Part shown: piece by piece, positions 1 to 7,375 of the stretch | Layout: every line of letters begins with the position of its first letter | Position numbering within the stretch: position 1 is the stretch's first letter | Source: JAGVPT01 sp049578505 | GTDB taxonomy: Bacteria > Bacteroidota > Ignavibacteria > UBA10030 > UBA8401 | Assembly (NCBI GenBank): GCA_049578505.1 | Contig: JBAUMC010000084.1 | Location: 20,714 to 84,713 of the forward strand | Reading direction: 5' to 3' | DNA: 64,000 bases | Made by a program: the position numbers and the translations under genes | The notes under the pieces: model-generated | The model's input: only the letters and a program-made list of their open reading frames with translations | Told to the model about the DNA's origin: nothing | The model's database searches: none

Positions 1-854
1 CATTTATCCGCGCCGGTAATCATGATACGCACGGATGAAAAATCTCCCGGTTCCGATTTATTCAAGTAACCCATGAAAAATGTCGGAGTTCCCACCATCA
101 ACGTCACTTTTTCTTCCCTGGCAATGGTGCAAATAGCTTTAAAATCAAGAGGATTCGCATATGTCACCATCGTCATCCCAAAATAAAGAGGCGCCCATAA
201 GTTTGCGGTCTGGCCGAAAATATGGAAATACGGAAGGTTCGCAAGAAACGTATCGGTTGCCGCAAGTCCGTACACTTTTTCAAGCCCTTCAATATTGGAG
301 ACAATATTGCGGTGGGTAAGTTGAACGGCCTTCGGGTCCTTCTCGCTTCCGCTCGTGAACAGGATAAAGAGTGTGTCGTTCTCATCTCCGCCATGAATTT
401 TTCTTAGGATATTCTGTGCGGGGAGTTTCGATTTTAGGGCGGCTTTGATTTTATCGAACATTGACATGCCGGCCATGATATCTTCGATAAATACCATGCC
501 GTCGACCTTGCGGCAGTTAATTTTTTCGAGCAACGCCTTCGACGTGATGATGGTCTTGAACTCGCATTTTTTTTGAGCGTACTCGGCATTTGCCGCTGCA
601 CCGGTTGAATAGTTAACCATGACCGGGATCCTGCCGCTCATCAACGCTCCAAGAACCGATAAAGCACAACCTGCGGAGGTCGGGATCATAATCCCGATAA
701 ACCCCTCATCGTACTTTTTGAATTTTTCGGCGAGAATAAGCGCGGCGACAAGCGCTTTCCCGTACGTAATTTTTCTGTTCATCGTCCGGTCGACGATGGC
801 GATTTTGGTTTCGTATTGCTTGGCGATGCGGACGAATTGGTGGTGAAGAAGCAT
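1..854 (-). CDS. AMP-dependent acyl-CoA/acyl-ACP ligase, N-terminal part (runs off window)
   Basis: Reading leftwards from an ATG at 854 the frame stays open for 284 codons and leaves the window, so the C-terminal half is not seen. The protein belongs to the ANL adenylating superfamily, which activates a fatty or other carboxylic acid with ATP and transfers it to CoA or acyl carrier protein. The diagnostic A3 phosphate-binding motif is present as FTSGSEKDPKAVQLTHRNI at about residues 170-188, and the aromatic segment LPYFHIFGQTANLW follows. The Thr of the usual TSGSTGxPKG is replaced by Glu and its Gly by Asp, a variation also seen in Aas-type acyl-ACP ligases. The shine-dalgarno-like AAAGG lies too close to the ATG, so the start is moderately certain. 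Substrate cannot be told from this fragment. Confidence 0.85.
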   Translation of the reverse strand, partial: MLLHHQFVRIAKQYETKIAIVDRTMNRKITYGKALVAALILAEKFKKYDEGFIGIMIPTSAGCALSVLGALMSGRIPVMVNYSTGAAANAEYAQKKCEFKTIITSKALLEKINCRKVDGMVFIEDIMAGMSMFDKIKAALKSKLPAQNILRKIHGGDENDTLFILFTSGSEKDPKAVQLTHRNIVSNIEGLEKVYGLAATDTFLANLPYFHIFGQTANLWAPLYFGMTMVTYANPLDFKAICTIAREEKVTLMVGTPTFFMGYLNKSEPGDFSSVRIMITGADK

Positions 855-1165
855 CCTTTTTCTTTCATTGATCGCAGTGTGAAGTCAGCTCTCTGTCTAT
901 AACCTTGCTTGTATCGAAAAGCATTTGCGCCGAGCACTTGTCGCGGTAGATGCCGGCATTGAGAACTGACCGTGCGAGGTAATCACGCGGCGGTAAACAG
1001 TGGAAAAATTTAATAGACTTTCCTGTGAATGGCAAGTAATATTTTAGCGCGGATGTTTCCCGCCATGCCTTCGGTAGGGCGATGTTTGGAACCGTGCCCA
1101 AATGCATCGTTATTTTTTGAGCTCTTCATGAATTTTCCGCGAACAGGTGTTGAACATCCTTGTCG

Positions 1166-1255
1166 AGTAGTGGCTTAATTTGAATAAAAAATTGTCATAC
1201 CCACAGTCCGAAGGGATGCCACCGGTACGCGGGAATGACAAATTGAGCCAGCACC
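1166..1255. repeat. 90-bp MITE, copy A
   Basis: A 90-bp non-coding element with imperfect terminal inverted repeats: the left end AGTAGTGGCTTAATTTG matches the reverse complement of the right end, GGTGCTGGCTCAATTTG. It is about 85% identical over equal length to the copy at 46197-46286. The flanks CCTTGTCG (1158-1165) and CTTTATCG (1256-1263) agree at 6 of 8 positions, which fits an old 8-bp target duplication. The cargo transposon starts nine bases after its right end. Confidence 0.75.
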
Positions 1256-1263
1256 CTTTATCG

Positions 1264-1283
1264 GGTAGTGCTCAAGTTTGAAA
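1264..1283. repeat. Left terminal inverted repeat of the transposon
   Basis: GGTAGTGCTCAAGTTTGAAA, an exact reverse complement of 3723-3742. It lies just downstream of the transposase stop codon at 1287. Confidence 0.95.
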
Positions 1284-1286
1284 TAG

Positions 1287-2120
1287 TTAAGCCGCTATTT
1301 TTTGTGCTTGCCATGTCAGTAAGTCAGTCCAATTCCAGATTCGGTTTGTGATTCCGGCCTCCATCGCTGGCGTAACTCGCAGGCTTTGATGGATGCGGAT
1401 GAAATTGTACGCATAAAAGTGAATAGCGATTGCCGCTTTATGGTTTTCTAACTTCTTGCTGAATGCGTTAGTGAGCCGTGTGAAGCGTCGCATGTTCATT
1501 CTCATTGTGAGGTTCTGCCGTTCAATGTGGCTTGTACTGATTCTCTTTCGTCGGGGTTCTCCGGTGATCGGCTTTATTATTACCCTCACGATCTGAGCCG
1601 GTGAATATCTCCGTTCGCCCTTCATATCCTCTCTGTATTCCTTGTGAACCATACCGAAATCAATATCATTCCCGAATACATCATCTACCGCGCTGTAATA
1701 GCCTGCAAAGGCATCTGTGGAGAGTTGGAAACGGTTCTTGATTCGGTATTGTAAGTCTCGCATGAACGCTGTGGCATAGTGAGCACTGCGTTTACCTACA
1801 AGAAACGACGGGACGAGTTTTGTTTCTGAATCAATGGCAACAAATACGTATTGATCTCCCTTTTCCTCGCTGTCAAACGGATTGAGTTGTTTCTGCTTTT
1901 TCTGCACATAGCTCCAAATCTCATCAACCTGGATAAAGTTCGATTGCAGGTTCACCATCTGAGTGTCGAGAATCTCTTGAGCCTTCTCTCCGGCATCGAC
2001 TAACAGCTTGAGGATTGTAGGCTGGCTCACGCCCGTAATGCGGGACGTTGCCCGTACTGATTGACCCTCTGTAAGAAGCGTAAGAACCATAACTTTCTTT
2101 TCGATTGGTAAATTGTTCAT
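1287..2120 (-). CDS. IS1-family DDE transposase, single-frame type
   Basis: A 277-residue transposase that would cut and join the ends of the surrounding element. An N-terminal helix-turn-helix (about residues 15-45, SVRATSRITGVSQPTILKLL) precedes a DDE catalytic domain. Candidate catalytic residues are the Asp in QVDEIWSYV, the Asp in TDAFAGYY and the Glu in HIERQNL. The stretch after the Glu (MRMNMRRFTRLTNAFSKK) resembles the C-terminus of IS1 InsB. Unlike classical IS1, which makes InsAB by frameshifting, the whole enzyme is in one frame and has no N-terminal zinc ribbon. The start at 2120 has a GGAG ribosome site eight bases upstream. The gene looks intact. Confidence 0.93.
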   Translation of the reverse strand: MNNLPIEKKVMVLTLLTEGQSVRATSRITGVSQPTILKLLVDAGEKAQEILDTQMVNLQSNFIQVDEIWSYVQKKQKQLNPFDSEEKGDQYVFVAIDSETKLVPSFLVGKRSAHYATAFMRDLQYRIKNRFQLSTDAFAGYYSAVDDVFGNDIDFGMVHKEYREDMKGERRYSPAQIVRVIIKPITGEPRRKRISTSHIERQNLTMRMNMRRFTRLTNAFSKKLENHKAAIAIHFYAYNFIRIHQSLRVTPAMEAGITNRIWNWTDLLTWQAQKIAA

Positions 2121-2288
2121 TGCAATGCTCCAAATTTTTAATTTGACATCGAGCCTGCAATGAACTATATTTGACTTAGGTCGGTCGCTTGTTCAACGCA
2201 GGCGATTGATTAGGGCTTATCGGGTGCTCGTAACACTCGGTAGGCCCGCTTAAACGCGGGCGAGATAAGGGTATTTTAAGCAAGTTAC
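2121..2288. other. Non-coding spacer in transposon with a GC hairpin
   Basis: No gene is visible between the transposase start and the neighbouring passenger gene. A short hairpin GCCCGC/GCGGGC (2244-2249 with 2256-2261) lies here; it has no T-run on either side and its role is unknown. Confidence 0.4.
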
Positions 2289-2807
2289 TCATGCACCTGT
2301 CCCTCTCGTATTCTTTTCGAGTTTTTTACCTAACCCGCTCCAACTTCTCTTGGAACGGGTTTTTGTTTGTAGATCAACCCTTCCGTCGTCTAACATCTTA
2401 AAGCGTTTCCTCTTGTCTCGCATAATAGCATTTTTGATAACAGCGTAGGGGGCTTTCTCGCTGATCTTCACTCCTTCGGCTCTCATTTTATGAATAAGGT
2501 CTTTTTGCCTCTGTGCACCTTCGGTAATAAGAATAAGCTCAAGCGCATCGCCGATTGACTTGCCAATAAGAGAGAAGTGCTTACCCAAATATTTCTTCTG
2601 CAATCGCTCTTTCGGTAGGCCGCTAACGCTCGCTAAATTGTCAATGAACTCGTCCATCTTCTTTACCAATTCCGCCTTCTTCAATTGCAGGGAGTTAATC
2701 TGTTCTGTCAGTTCCATAAATTCCTCGTGATAGTTATTAACGAATGCGTCCACGCCTTCCATCATTTCCGTGGCCGCTGTACGAGTGCTATCATTTTTGG
2801 AACTCAT
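2289..2807 (-). CDS. Transposon passenger: coiled coil plus HARE-HTH-like protein
   Basis: A 172-residue protein of unknown function inside the transposon. Residues about 28-65 are a charged amphipathic stretch likely to form a coiled coil (EEFMELTEQINSLQLKKAEL). Residues about 86-145 have the spacing of a HARE-HTH winged-helix domain: ALELILITEG, then KDLIHKMRAEGVKI, then NAIMRDKRKRFKMLDDGRVDL. The C-terminus is basic (TKTRSKRSWSGLGKKLEK), fitting nucleic-acid binding. HARE-HTH domains occur in chromatin proteins and restriction endonucleases, so a DNA-binding or regulatory role is plausible but inferred. It has a strong promoter of its own at 2834-2862. No clear ribosome site precedes the ATG. 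Confidence 0.7.
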   Translation of the reverse strand: MSSKNDSTRTAATEMMEGVDAFVNNYHEEFMELTEQINSLQLKKAELVKKMDEFIDNLASVSGLPKERLQKKYLGKHFSLIGKSIGDALELILITEGAQRQKDLIHKMRAEGVKISEKAPYAVIKNAIMRDKRKRFKMLDDGRVDLQTKTRSKRSWSGLGKKLEKNTRGTGA

Positions 2808-2833
2808 GGCGATCTGTTCTTTTTGTCAGTCAT

Positions 2834-2862
2834 AATATAGTAAGTAAATACATTGTTGTCAA
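2834..2862 (-). promoter_or_regulatory. Sigma-70-like promoter of the 172-aa passenger gene
   Basis: On the minus strand TTGACA (2857-2862) is separated by exactly 17 bases from TATATT (2834-2839), 27 bases before the ATG at 2807. The match to the vegetative consensus is near perfect. Confidence 0.7.
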
Positions 2863-2949
2863 GTACTTTTTTGAAAATATTTTTAGTGTTTTTGAAATTG
2901 AATTTTGAACTGATTCTAAGCATATTTGCGACACCTTAAGGGGCTATTT

Positions 2950-3189
2950 ATGACTGAAAAAGATTATACAAAACTCTCCGACGTTGACCTTCAACTATTG
3001 AGTCACACAACAAACCCCGATGGCTTCAAAGCCGCCTTAACGGAAATTGATCGGCGGCAAAAAGAAGAACATGAAAAAGATCAACGCACCCAAAAAAAGA
3101 TAAAACAGATAACGTTTTGGACTCTTATTGTGAGCCTTGCAATACTCGTCATTACCCTTTTTCAGCTCTTCCACATAGCGGGTATCTAA
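2950..3189 (+). CDS. Transposon passenger: small single-pass membrane protein
   Basis: A 79-residue protein starting at the ATG at 2950, chosen over an upstream in-frame start at 2926 because AAGGGG lies seven to eight bases ahead. The N-terminal half is acidic and helical (LSDVDLQLLSHTTNPDGFKA), followed by a lysine/glutamate-rich linker. One hydrophobic segment near residues 56-75 (TFWTLIVSLAILVITLFQLF) is a probable membrane helix. No known domain is recognised. It is divergent from the HARE-HTH-like gene and lies upstream of the lipoprotein gene in the same orientation, so both passengers on this strand may act at the envelope. Function unknown. Confidence 0.6.
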   Translation: MTEKDYTKLSDVDLQLLSHTTNPDGFKAALTEIDRRQKEEHEKDQRTQKKIKQITFWTLIVSLAILVITLFQLFHIAGI

Positions 3190-3312
3190 GTAAATCTCAT
3201 AATACAAGCGCGAGATGTTTGCTATTCCGATAATCACTATACTAAACATCACTTTGTAAAAGATATTTGTCAAGTTTTCTATCTCCTTTCGCTTACTAAT
3301 CAAGGAAGCGTC

Positions 3313-3645
3313 ATGAAAATACTTTTAACGGCATTTTTTCTACTTGTTGCGGGGTGCGCGACAACCCGCCCGTTCGACACCACAAACATGGACATTGGGC
3401 AGAGTCAGGCATCAGTAACTGAAAGGTACGGTCAGCCCGACTATACCGCAGGGGTCTTAACACCCGATGGAAATAAACTGATACGCTATGAGTTCCGCCA
3501 TGCAAACTACAATCGTACAATTTATGACCCGCCTTATGAAATCTTACAAGTACTTTTCTATAACGGTAAGGTCGTCGCGTGGGGGCGACCGGATGAAATA
3601 TCATTGCGCCAAGCTGATGTAGTGATTGAACAAAGATTCAGGTGA
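3313..3645 (+). CDS. Transposon passenger: SmpA/OmlA-like small lipoprotein
   Basis: A 110-residue predicted lipoprotein. A short hydrophobic signal ends in the lipobox LVAGC, with the acylated Cys at residue 15. The mature part has the pattern MDIGQSQASVTERYGQPDY, then an aromatic-rich beta region (IRYEFRHANYNR and LQVLFYNGKVVAWG). This resembles the SmpA/OmlA/BamE-type lipoprotein fold, in which a G-x-S/T-x-x-x-V turn is followed by a GxP motif. The ATG is preceded by AAGGAAGC. A lipoprotein as transposon cargo is unusual, and no host function can be assigned from sequence. Confidence 0.75.
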   Translation: MKILLTAFFLLVAGCATTRPFDTTNMDIGQSQASVTERYGQPDYTAGVLTPDGNKLIRYEFRHANYNRTIYDPPYEILQVLFYNGKVVAWGRPDEISLRQADVVIEQRFR

Positions 3646-3722
3646 AATATCTGATTCTTGTCGTGCCAAACTTTTCGGCGCGTCAATTTGTCATTTCGTT
3701 TCTGCTTCATTTTAACGGTTCC

Positions 3723-3742
3723 TTTCAAACTTGAGCACTACC
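3723..3742. repeat. Right terminal inverted repeat of the transposon
   Basis: TTTCAAACTTGAGCACTACC, the perfect partner of 1264-1283. The 8-bp target duplication CTTTATCG follows at 3743-3750. Confidence 0.95.
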
Positions 3743-3823
3743 CTTTATCGCGCTTCGTTGCTTTTTTAAGCGAATTATGTTACTTTTATCCAGTCACAAA
3801 ACGCTTACCAATAATGGCGATGT

Positions 3824-4981
3824 ATGGCTGAAGAAACAAACGAACAGAAGCCGCGCGACGAATCCTTTCGTCGCCCCAGGTACCCACGTTACCGCCGGCC
3901 GAACAGGAAACCGTCGGATCAAGTTTCGACGGAAGGGGTGCAGGCTGTTGAATCGCCCGCTGTGACCGGTTCGCTGAGTGAATCGCCGAATGCAGGCACC
4001 GCGGCGCAAGAGATCAAAACACCCCCACAGACAAACCAGCATCGTCCGCAGAACATTGAAATTTCCGTCGTCATTCCGCTCTTTAACGAAGAGCAATCGC
4101 TGAAGGAACTTGCCGACCAATTGAAGAATACACTCGTCCGGTTCGGCGGGCGCTATGAACTTATTTTCGTCGACGACGGCAGCACTGACAATTCTTTCCG
4201 GATGCTGCGCGACCTTCATTTCCGAAACAACCGCATCAAAGTCATTCGCTTTCGCCGGAACTACGGGAAAAGCGCTGCCTTGATGGTCGGTTTCCAAAGG
4301 GCCCAGGGCGATTACGTTGTAACGATGGATGCCGATCTTCAGGATGACCCGGCGGAAATTCCGAATCTGATCCGACAATTAAAATCGGGCTACGATGTTG
4401 TCTCCGGATGGAAGAAAAAACGTCACGACCCGATCACGAAAACTCTCCCGTCGAAGTTTTTCAATTTTGTCACAAGCGTTATGACGGGGGTGAAAATTCA
4501 CGATTCCAATTGCGGCTTGAAAGCATACCGGCGCGACGTCGTAAAAACTGTGAACGTGTATGGGGAATTGCACCGTTACATTCCCGCACTTGCGCAGTGG
4601 CAGGGGTATCGCATCGGCGAGGTCGTCGTCCAGCATCGCGCAAGAAAATACGGAAAGACAAAGTTCGGTCTGGGAAGATTTTTCAAGGGATTTCTCGATT
4701 TGCTGACCGTTCTTTTTACAACCCGCTACATTGCCCGGCCACTCCATTTATTCGGCCTTTGGGGAATGGTGTCTGCGTTTGCCGGCCTGTGCATTGATGG
4801 ATACCTTGTTGAAGAATGGGTCGTCGGTAAAACGTCGCTCAGCAATCGTCCCCTCTTTCTCGTCGGGTTGATTCTCATTATCGTCGGGATACAGTTTGTG
4901 TCGATCGGCTTGCTTGGAGAGATGATCACCAAAGGACAACATGTTGAGAAGGAATATTCGATCAGGGAAATCATCAAATAG
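3824..4981 (+). CDS. Family 2 glycosyltransferase, dolichol-phosphate mannosyltransferase-like
   Basis: A 385-residue inner-membrane glycosyltransferase of the DPM/GtrB type, which moves a sugar from a nucleotide donor to a polyprenyl phosphate. A 60-70-residue basic, proline-rich leader precedes the GT-A domain, which opens with EISVVIPLFNEEQSLKELAD. The nucleotide-binding acidic motif is FVDDGSTDNS and the metal-binding DxD is seen in VTMDADLQDDP. Two hydrophobic segments near the C-terminus (around residues 305-330 and 345-370) anchor it in the membrane. It opens a cluster of three glycosyltransferases and a methyltransferase on the same strand, suggesting envelope polysaccharide or protein glycosylation. 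Confidence 0.88.
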   Translation: MAEETNEQKPRDESFRRPRYPRYRRPNRKPSDQVSTEGVQAVESPAVTGSLSESPNAGTAAQEIKTPPQTNQHRPQNIEISVVIPLFNEEQSLKELADQLKNTLVRFGGRYELIFVDDGSTDNSFRMLRDLHFRNNRIKVIRFRRNYGKSAALMVGFQRAQGDYVVTMDADLQDDPAEIPNLIRQLKSGYDVVSGWKKKRHDPITKTLPSKFFNFVTSVMTGVKIHDSNCGLKAYRRDVVKTVNVYGELHRYIPALAQWQGYRIGEVVVQHRARKYGKTKFGLGRFFKGFLDLLTVLFTTRYIARPLHLFGLWGMVSAFAGLCIDGYLVEEWVVGKTSLSNRPLFLVGLILIIVGIQFVSIGLLGEMITKGQHVEKEYSIREIIK

Positions 4982-5078
4982 CCGGTGTAAGGGCGAGATA
5001 AGGTTTGAGCCATTCATTTAAAACGATTTCAACTTTCCGAACAGCAACCGACCGTAGTTAACGTTATCATCGAAACTC

Positions 5079-6146
5079 ATGCTTCTTAAAACCGACTGCC
5101 GCCACTTTCGCGGCGATGTCCCCTGTAAACCCCATAAGCAGCACGGCGTTCACTGTGAGAGCTGTACGTATTACGACCCCATCGATAAAAACATCCTCAT
5201 CATAAAACTCGGCGCTATCGGCGATGTCATTCGCACGACGCCGCTTCTTCACCGGTTGAAAAAAGATTTCCCGCACGCAAAAATCTGGTGGCTCACTCTT
5301 ACTCCGGAAATGCTCCCGGACCTTGTGGACGTCCGGATGAAGTTTACGCTGGAAAATATTGTTTCCCTTCGATCGGTGAAATTCGATACCCTCTACAATC
5401 TTGATAAAGACCGAGAAGCGTGTGCTCTCGCCCTCCAAATAACAGCTGATACAAAGAAGGGTTTCATCCTGAAGAATGGGGTCTGCGCGCCGGCCGACAA
5501 AGATGCCGAAGCTAAGTTTTTTACCGGCGTTTTCGACGATACGAACAAAGCAAACACGAAAAGTTATCCCCAGGAAATTTTTGACGTGTGCGGGTTTAAG
5601 TTCACCGGAGAAAAATATATCCTGCCGTTCGAACCATGGATGGATAAACGGTGGAAGCTGCACGGGAAGAAAAAAATAATCGGCTTCAACACCGGCTGCG
5701 GCGGACGCTGGACATCGCGCCTCTGGCCGGAGAAGTATTGGGTCGCTGCGGCACGATCGCTGAAGAAAGCCGGTTACGAGGTGCTCCTTCTTGGCGGGGA
5801 ACAAGAGCATAAAAAGAACATGAAGATCGCAAAGGCAAGCGGGGCAAAATATTTCGGTCATTATCCGCTCAAGGAATTCATCAATCTTGTCAACCAGTGC
5901 GACCTCGTTGTTACGGCAGTGACGATGGCAATGCACATCACCATCGGGCTTGGCAAGAAGATAGTTCTCTTCAATAACATTTTTAACAAACATGAATTCG
6001 AGCTGTACGGACTCGGAAAGATTCTTGAACCGGAATTTGAGTGCACCTGTTATTACTCGCCGACATGTCCCAACAATTGCATGCAATATCTTTATCCTGA
6101 ACGTGTTGTAAAAACAGTACGGCAACTTCTGGGAGCATCCGGGTGA
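5079..6146 (+). CDS. Family 9 glycosyltransferase (heptosyltransferase-like)
   Basis: A 355-residue GT-B enzyme of the ADP-heptose transferase family, which builds LPS core or related glycans. The N-terminal signature ILIIKLGAIGDVIRTTPLLH is typical, and the C-terminal donor-binding half contains KKIIGFNTGCGGRWTSRLWP and VVTAVTMAMHITIGLGKKIV. An unusual Cys-rich leader precedes the fold (Cys at about residues 7, 16, 26 and 29), and more Cys lie near the C-terminus (CTCYYSPTCPNNC), suggesting a metal site or disulfides. It lies ten bases ahead of the next glycosyltransferase and is probably co-transcribed. Confidence 0.88.
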   Translation: MLLKTDCRHFRGDVPCKPHKQHGVHCESCTYYDPIDKNILIIKLGAIGDVIRTTPLLHRLKKDFPHAKIWWLTLTPEMLPDLVDVRMKFTLENIVSLRSVKFDTLYNLDKDREACALALQITADTKKGFILKNGVCAPADKDAEAKFFTGVFDDTNKANTKSYPQEIFDVCGFKFTGEKYILPFEPWMDKRWKLHGKKKIIGFNTGCGGRWTSRLWPEKYWVAAARSLKKAGYEVLLLGGEQEHKKNMKIAKASGAKYFGHYPLKEFINLVNQCDLVVTAVTMAMHITIGLGKKIVLFNNIFNKHEFELYGLGKILEPEFECTCYYSPTCPNNCMQYLYPERVVKTVRQLLGASG

Positions 6147-6156
6147 TGCGTACGCG

Positions 6157-7287
6157 ATGAACGTTCTCATTCTTGGTACGGCGTACCCACTGCGCGGCGG
6201 TATTGCCCATTACAACGCCCTTCTTTATACCCATCTGAAAAAGAAACATGCCGTAGAAATTATTTCCTTCAAGAGACAATATCCGAAAATTTTTTTCCCG
6301 GGGAAGACGCAGGAGGAACTGGGAGAACCGGGCTTGCCGGTAACGAGTGAACAGTTGATCGATTCGGTAAATCCGTTGAATTGGATTCGGGTGGGTTTAG
6401 CTCTTCGCAAGCGAAACGCAGACACGGTGATTTTTAAGTACTGGCTTCCGTTTTTCGGCCCATGTATCGGAACAATCTGCGCTCTGCTGAAGTTCGGGCG
6501 GAAGACAAAAGTCGTTGCCATCTGCGATAATGTGATTCCGCACGAGCATCGTCCCGGCGATGCGTTGTTTACATGGTATGCCTTCAAATTTGTCGATGCG
6601 TTCATCGTTCAATCGGATACGGTCGAAAAAGATTTGCTCTCGACGGTAGAAAACCCGAAGTACAGAAAAGTTCCGCACCCGGTCTATGAAATTTTTGGCG
6701 AACGCATTGAAAAAAAATGGGCTCGTGCAAAACTTAACATCCGCGACGAAAAGGTAATTCTTTTTTTCGGCTATATCCGACCGTACAAAGGGCTCCACGT
6801 TATGATCGATGCGATGAAAGAGCTAAAAAAATCTTTCGCTCTTAAATTGCTGGTCGTCGGAGAGTTCTACGACGACGAAGAGAAATACCGCTGGCACATC
6901 TCGGATGCACAAGTCCGCGATGTCATTGACGTCGTGTCGGATTATGTGCCGAACGAGAAAGTAGGAGAATATTTTTCTGCAGCGGACGCAGTTATTTTGC
7001 CGTATCTTTCGGCAACACAAAGCGGAATTACTCAAATTGCCTATAACTTCGACAAACCGGTTATCGCATCCGATGTCGGCGGGCTTGCGGAAGTCGTCGT
7101 TGATGGAGTTTCCGGATTGATCGTTCCGCCGAACAATCCGTCAAAGCTTGCAAGCGCGATAAAAAGGTTTTATTCCGAGAACCTTGAGGAACAACTTTCT
7201 GCCGGCGCTGCGAGAGAAAAGAAGAAATATTCGTGGGAGAGAATGGTGGATGCGATAGAGCAATTAACAGTGATCGGTAAACAGTAA
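6157..7287 (+). CDS. Family 4 glycosyltransferase
   Basis: A 376-residue GT-B glycosyltransferase of the GT4 group. The N-terminal acceptor domain begins MNVLILGTAYPLRGGIAHYN. The C-terminal domain carries KVILFFGYIRPYKGLHVMID, followed by the donor-binding segment NFDKPVIASDVGGLAEVVVD-G-VSGLIVPP. The conserved Glu of the EX7E region is replaced within AVILPYLSATQSGITQIAYN. The start lies ten bases after the GT9 stop, so the two are probably in one transcript. Product is likely an envelope glycan; sugar and acceptor are not predictable. Confidence 0.88.
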   Translation: MNVLILGTAYPLRGGIAHYNALLYTHLKKKHAVEIISFKRQYPKIFFPGKTQEELGEPGLPVTSEQLIDSVNPLNWIRVGLALRKRNADTVIFKYWLPFFGPCIGTICALLKFGRKTKVVAICDNVIPHEHRPGDALFTWYAFKFVDAFIVQSDTVEKDLLSTVENPKYRKVPHPVYEIFGERIEKKWARAKLNIRDEKVILFFGYIRPYKGLHVMIDAMKELKKSFALKLLVVGEFYDDEEKYRWHISDAQVRDVIDVVSDYVPNEKVGEYFSAADAVILPYLSATQSGITQIAYNFDKPVIASDVGGLAEVVVDGVSGLIVPPNNPSKLASAIKRFYSENLEEQLSAGAAREKKKYSWERMVDAIEQLTVIGKQ

Positions 7288-7372
7288 ACAGTTACCAACA
7301 TAAATGTTGTTTACCGTTTACTTCAACGTGTTAGCTGATCATCGTTCACTGTTCACTGATGACTGAGCACTG
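7288..7372. repeat. Degenerate word-like microsatellite
   Basis: Low-complexity DNA built from variants of GTAAACAGT/GTTTACC and then GTTCACTGTTCACTGATGAC, with a period of about 7-9 bases. It fills almost the whole gap between the GT4 and methyltransferase genes. Other gaps in this window contain the same kind of structure with different words. Confidence 0.6.
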
Positions 7373-7375
7373 AAA

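Larger units (their letters stand above)
1264..3742. mobile_element. IS1-family transposon with three passenger genes
   Basis: A 2,479-bp element bounded by perfect 20-bp inverted repeats (1264-1283 and 3723-3742, GGTAGTGCTCAAGTTTGAAA). It is flanked by an exact 8-bp direct repeat CTTTATCG at 1256-1263 and 3743-3750. IS1-family ends typically begin GGTnnTG and IS1 makes 8-9-bp duplications, so ends, duplication and transposase agree. Ordinary IS1 elements are about 0.7-1.1 kb; here about 1.5 kb of extra DNA carries a HARE-HTH-like protein, a small membrane protein and a lipoprotein. No internal copy of the end sequence was found, so the cargo lies inside a single unit. The intact repeats and duplication suggest a recent insertion. 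Confidence 0.93.

Noticed and set aside
865..1107. 80-codon open frame upstream of the acyl ligase
   Set aside because: No recognisable family and no clear ribosome site; the residues look like untranslated leader DNA. It could be a remnant of a broken gene, but that cannot be supported.
3037..3303. 88-codon frame on the minus strand with hydrophobic segments
   Set aside because: It overlaps the plus-strand small membrane protein, which has a good ribosome site. Reverse reading of a membrane-helix gene often looks hydrophobic.
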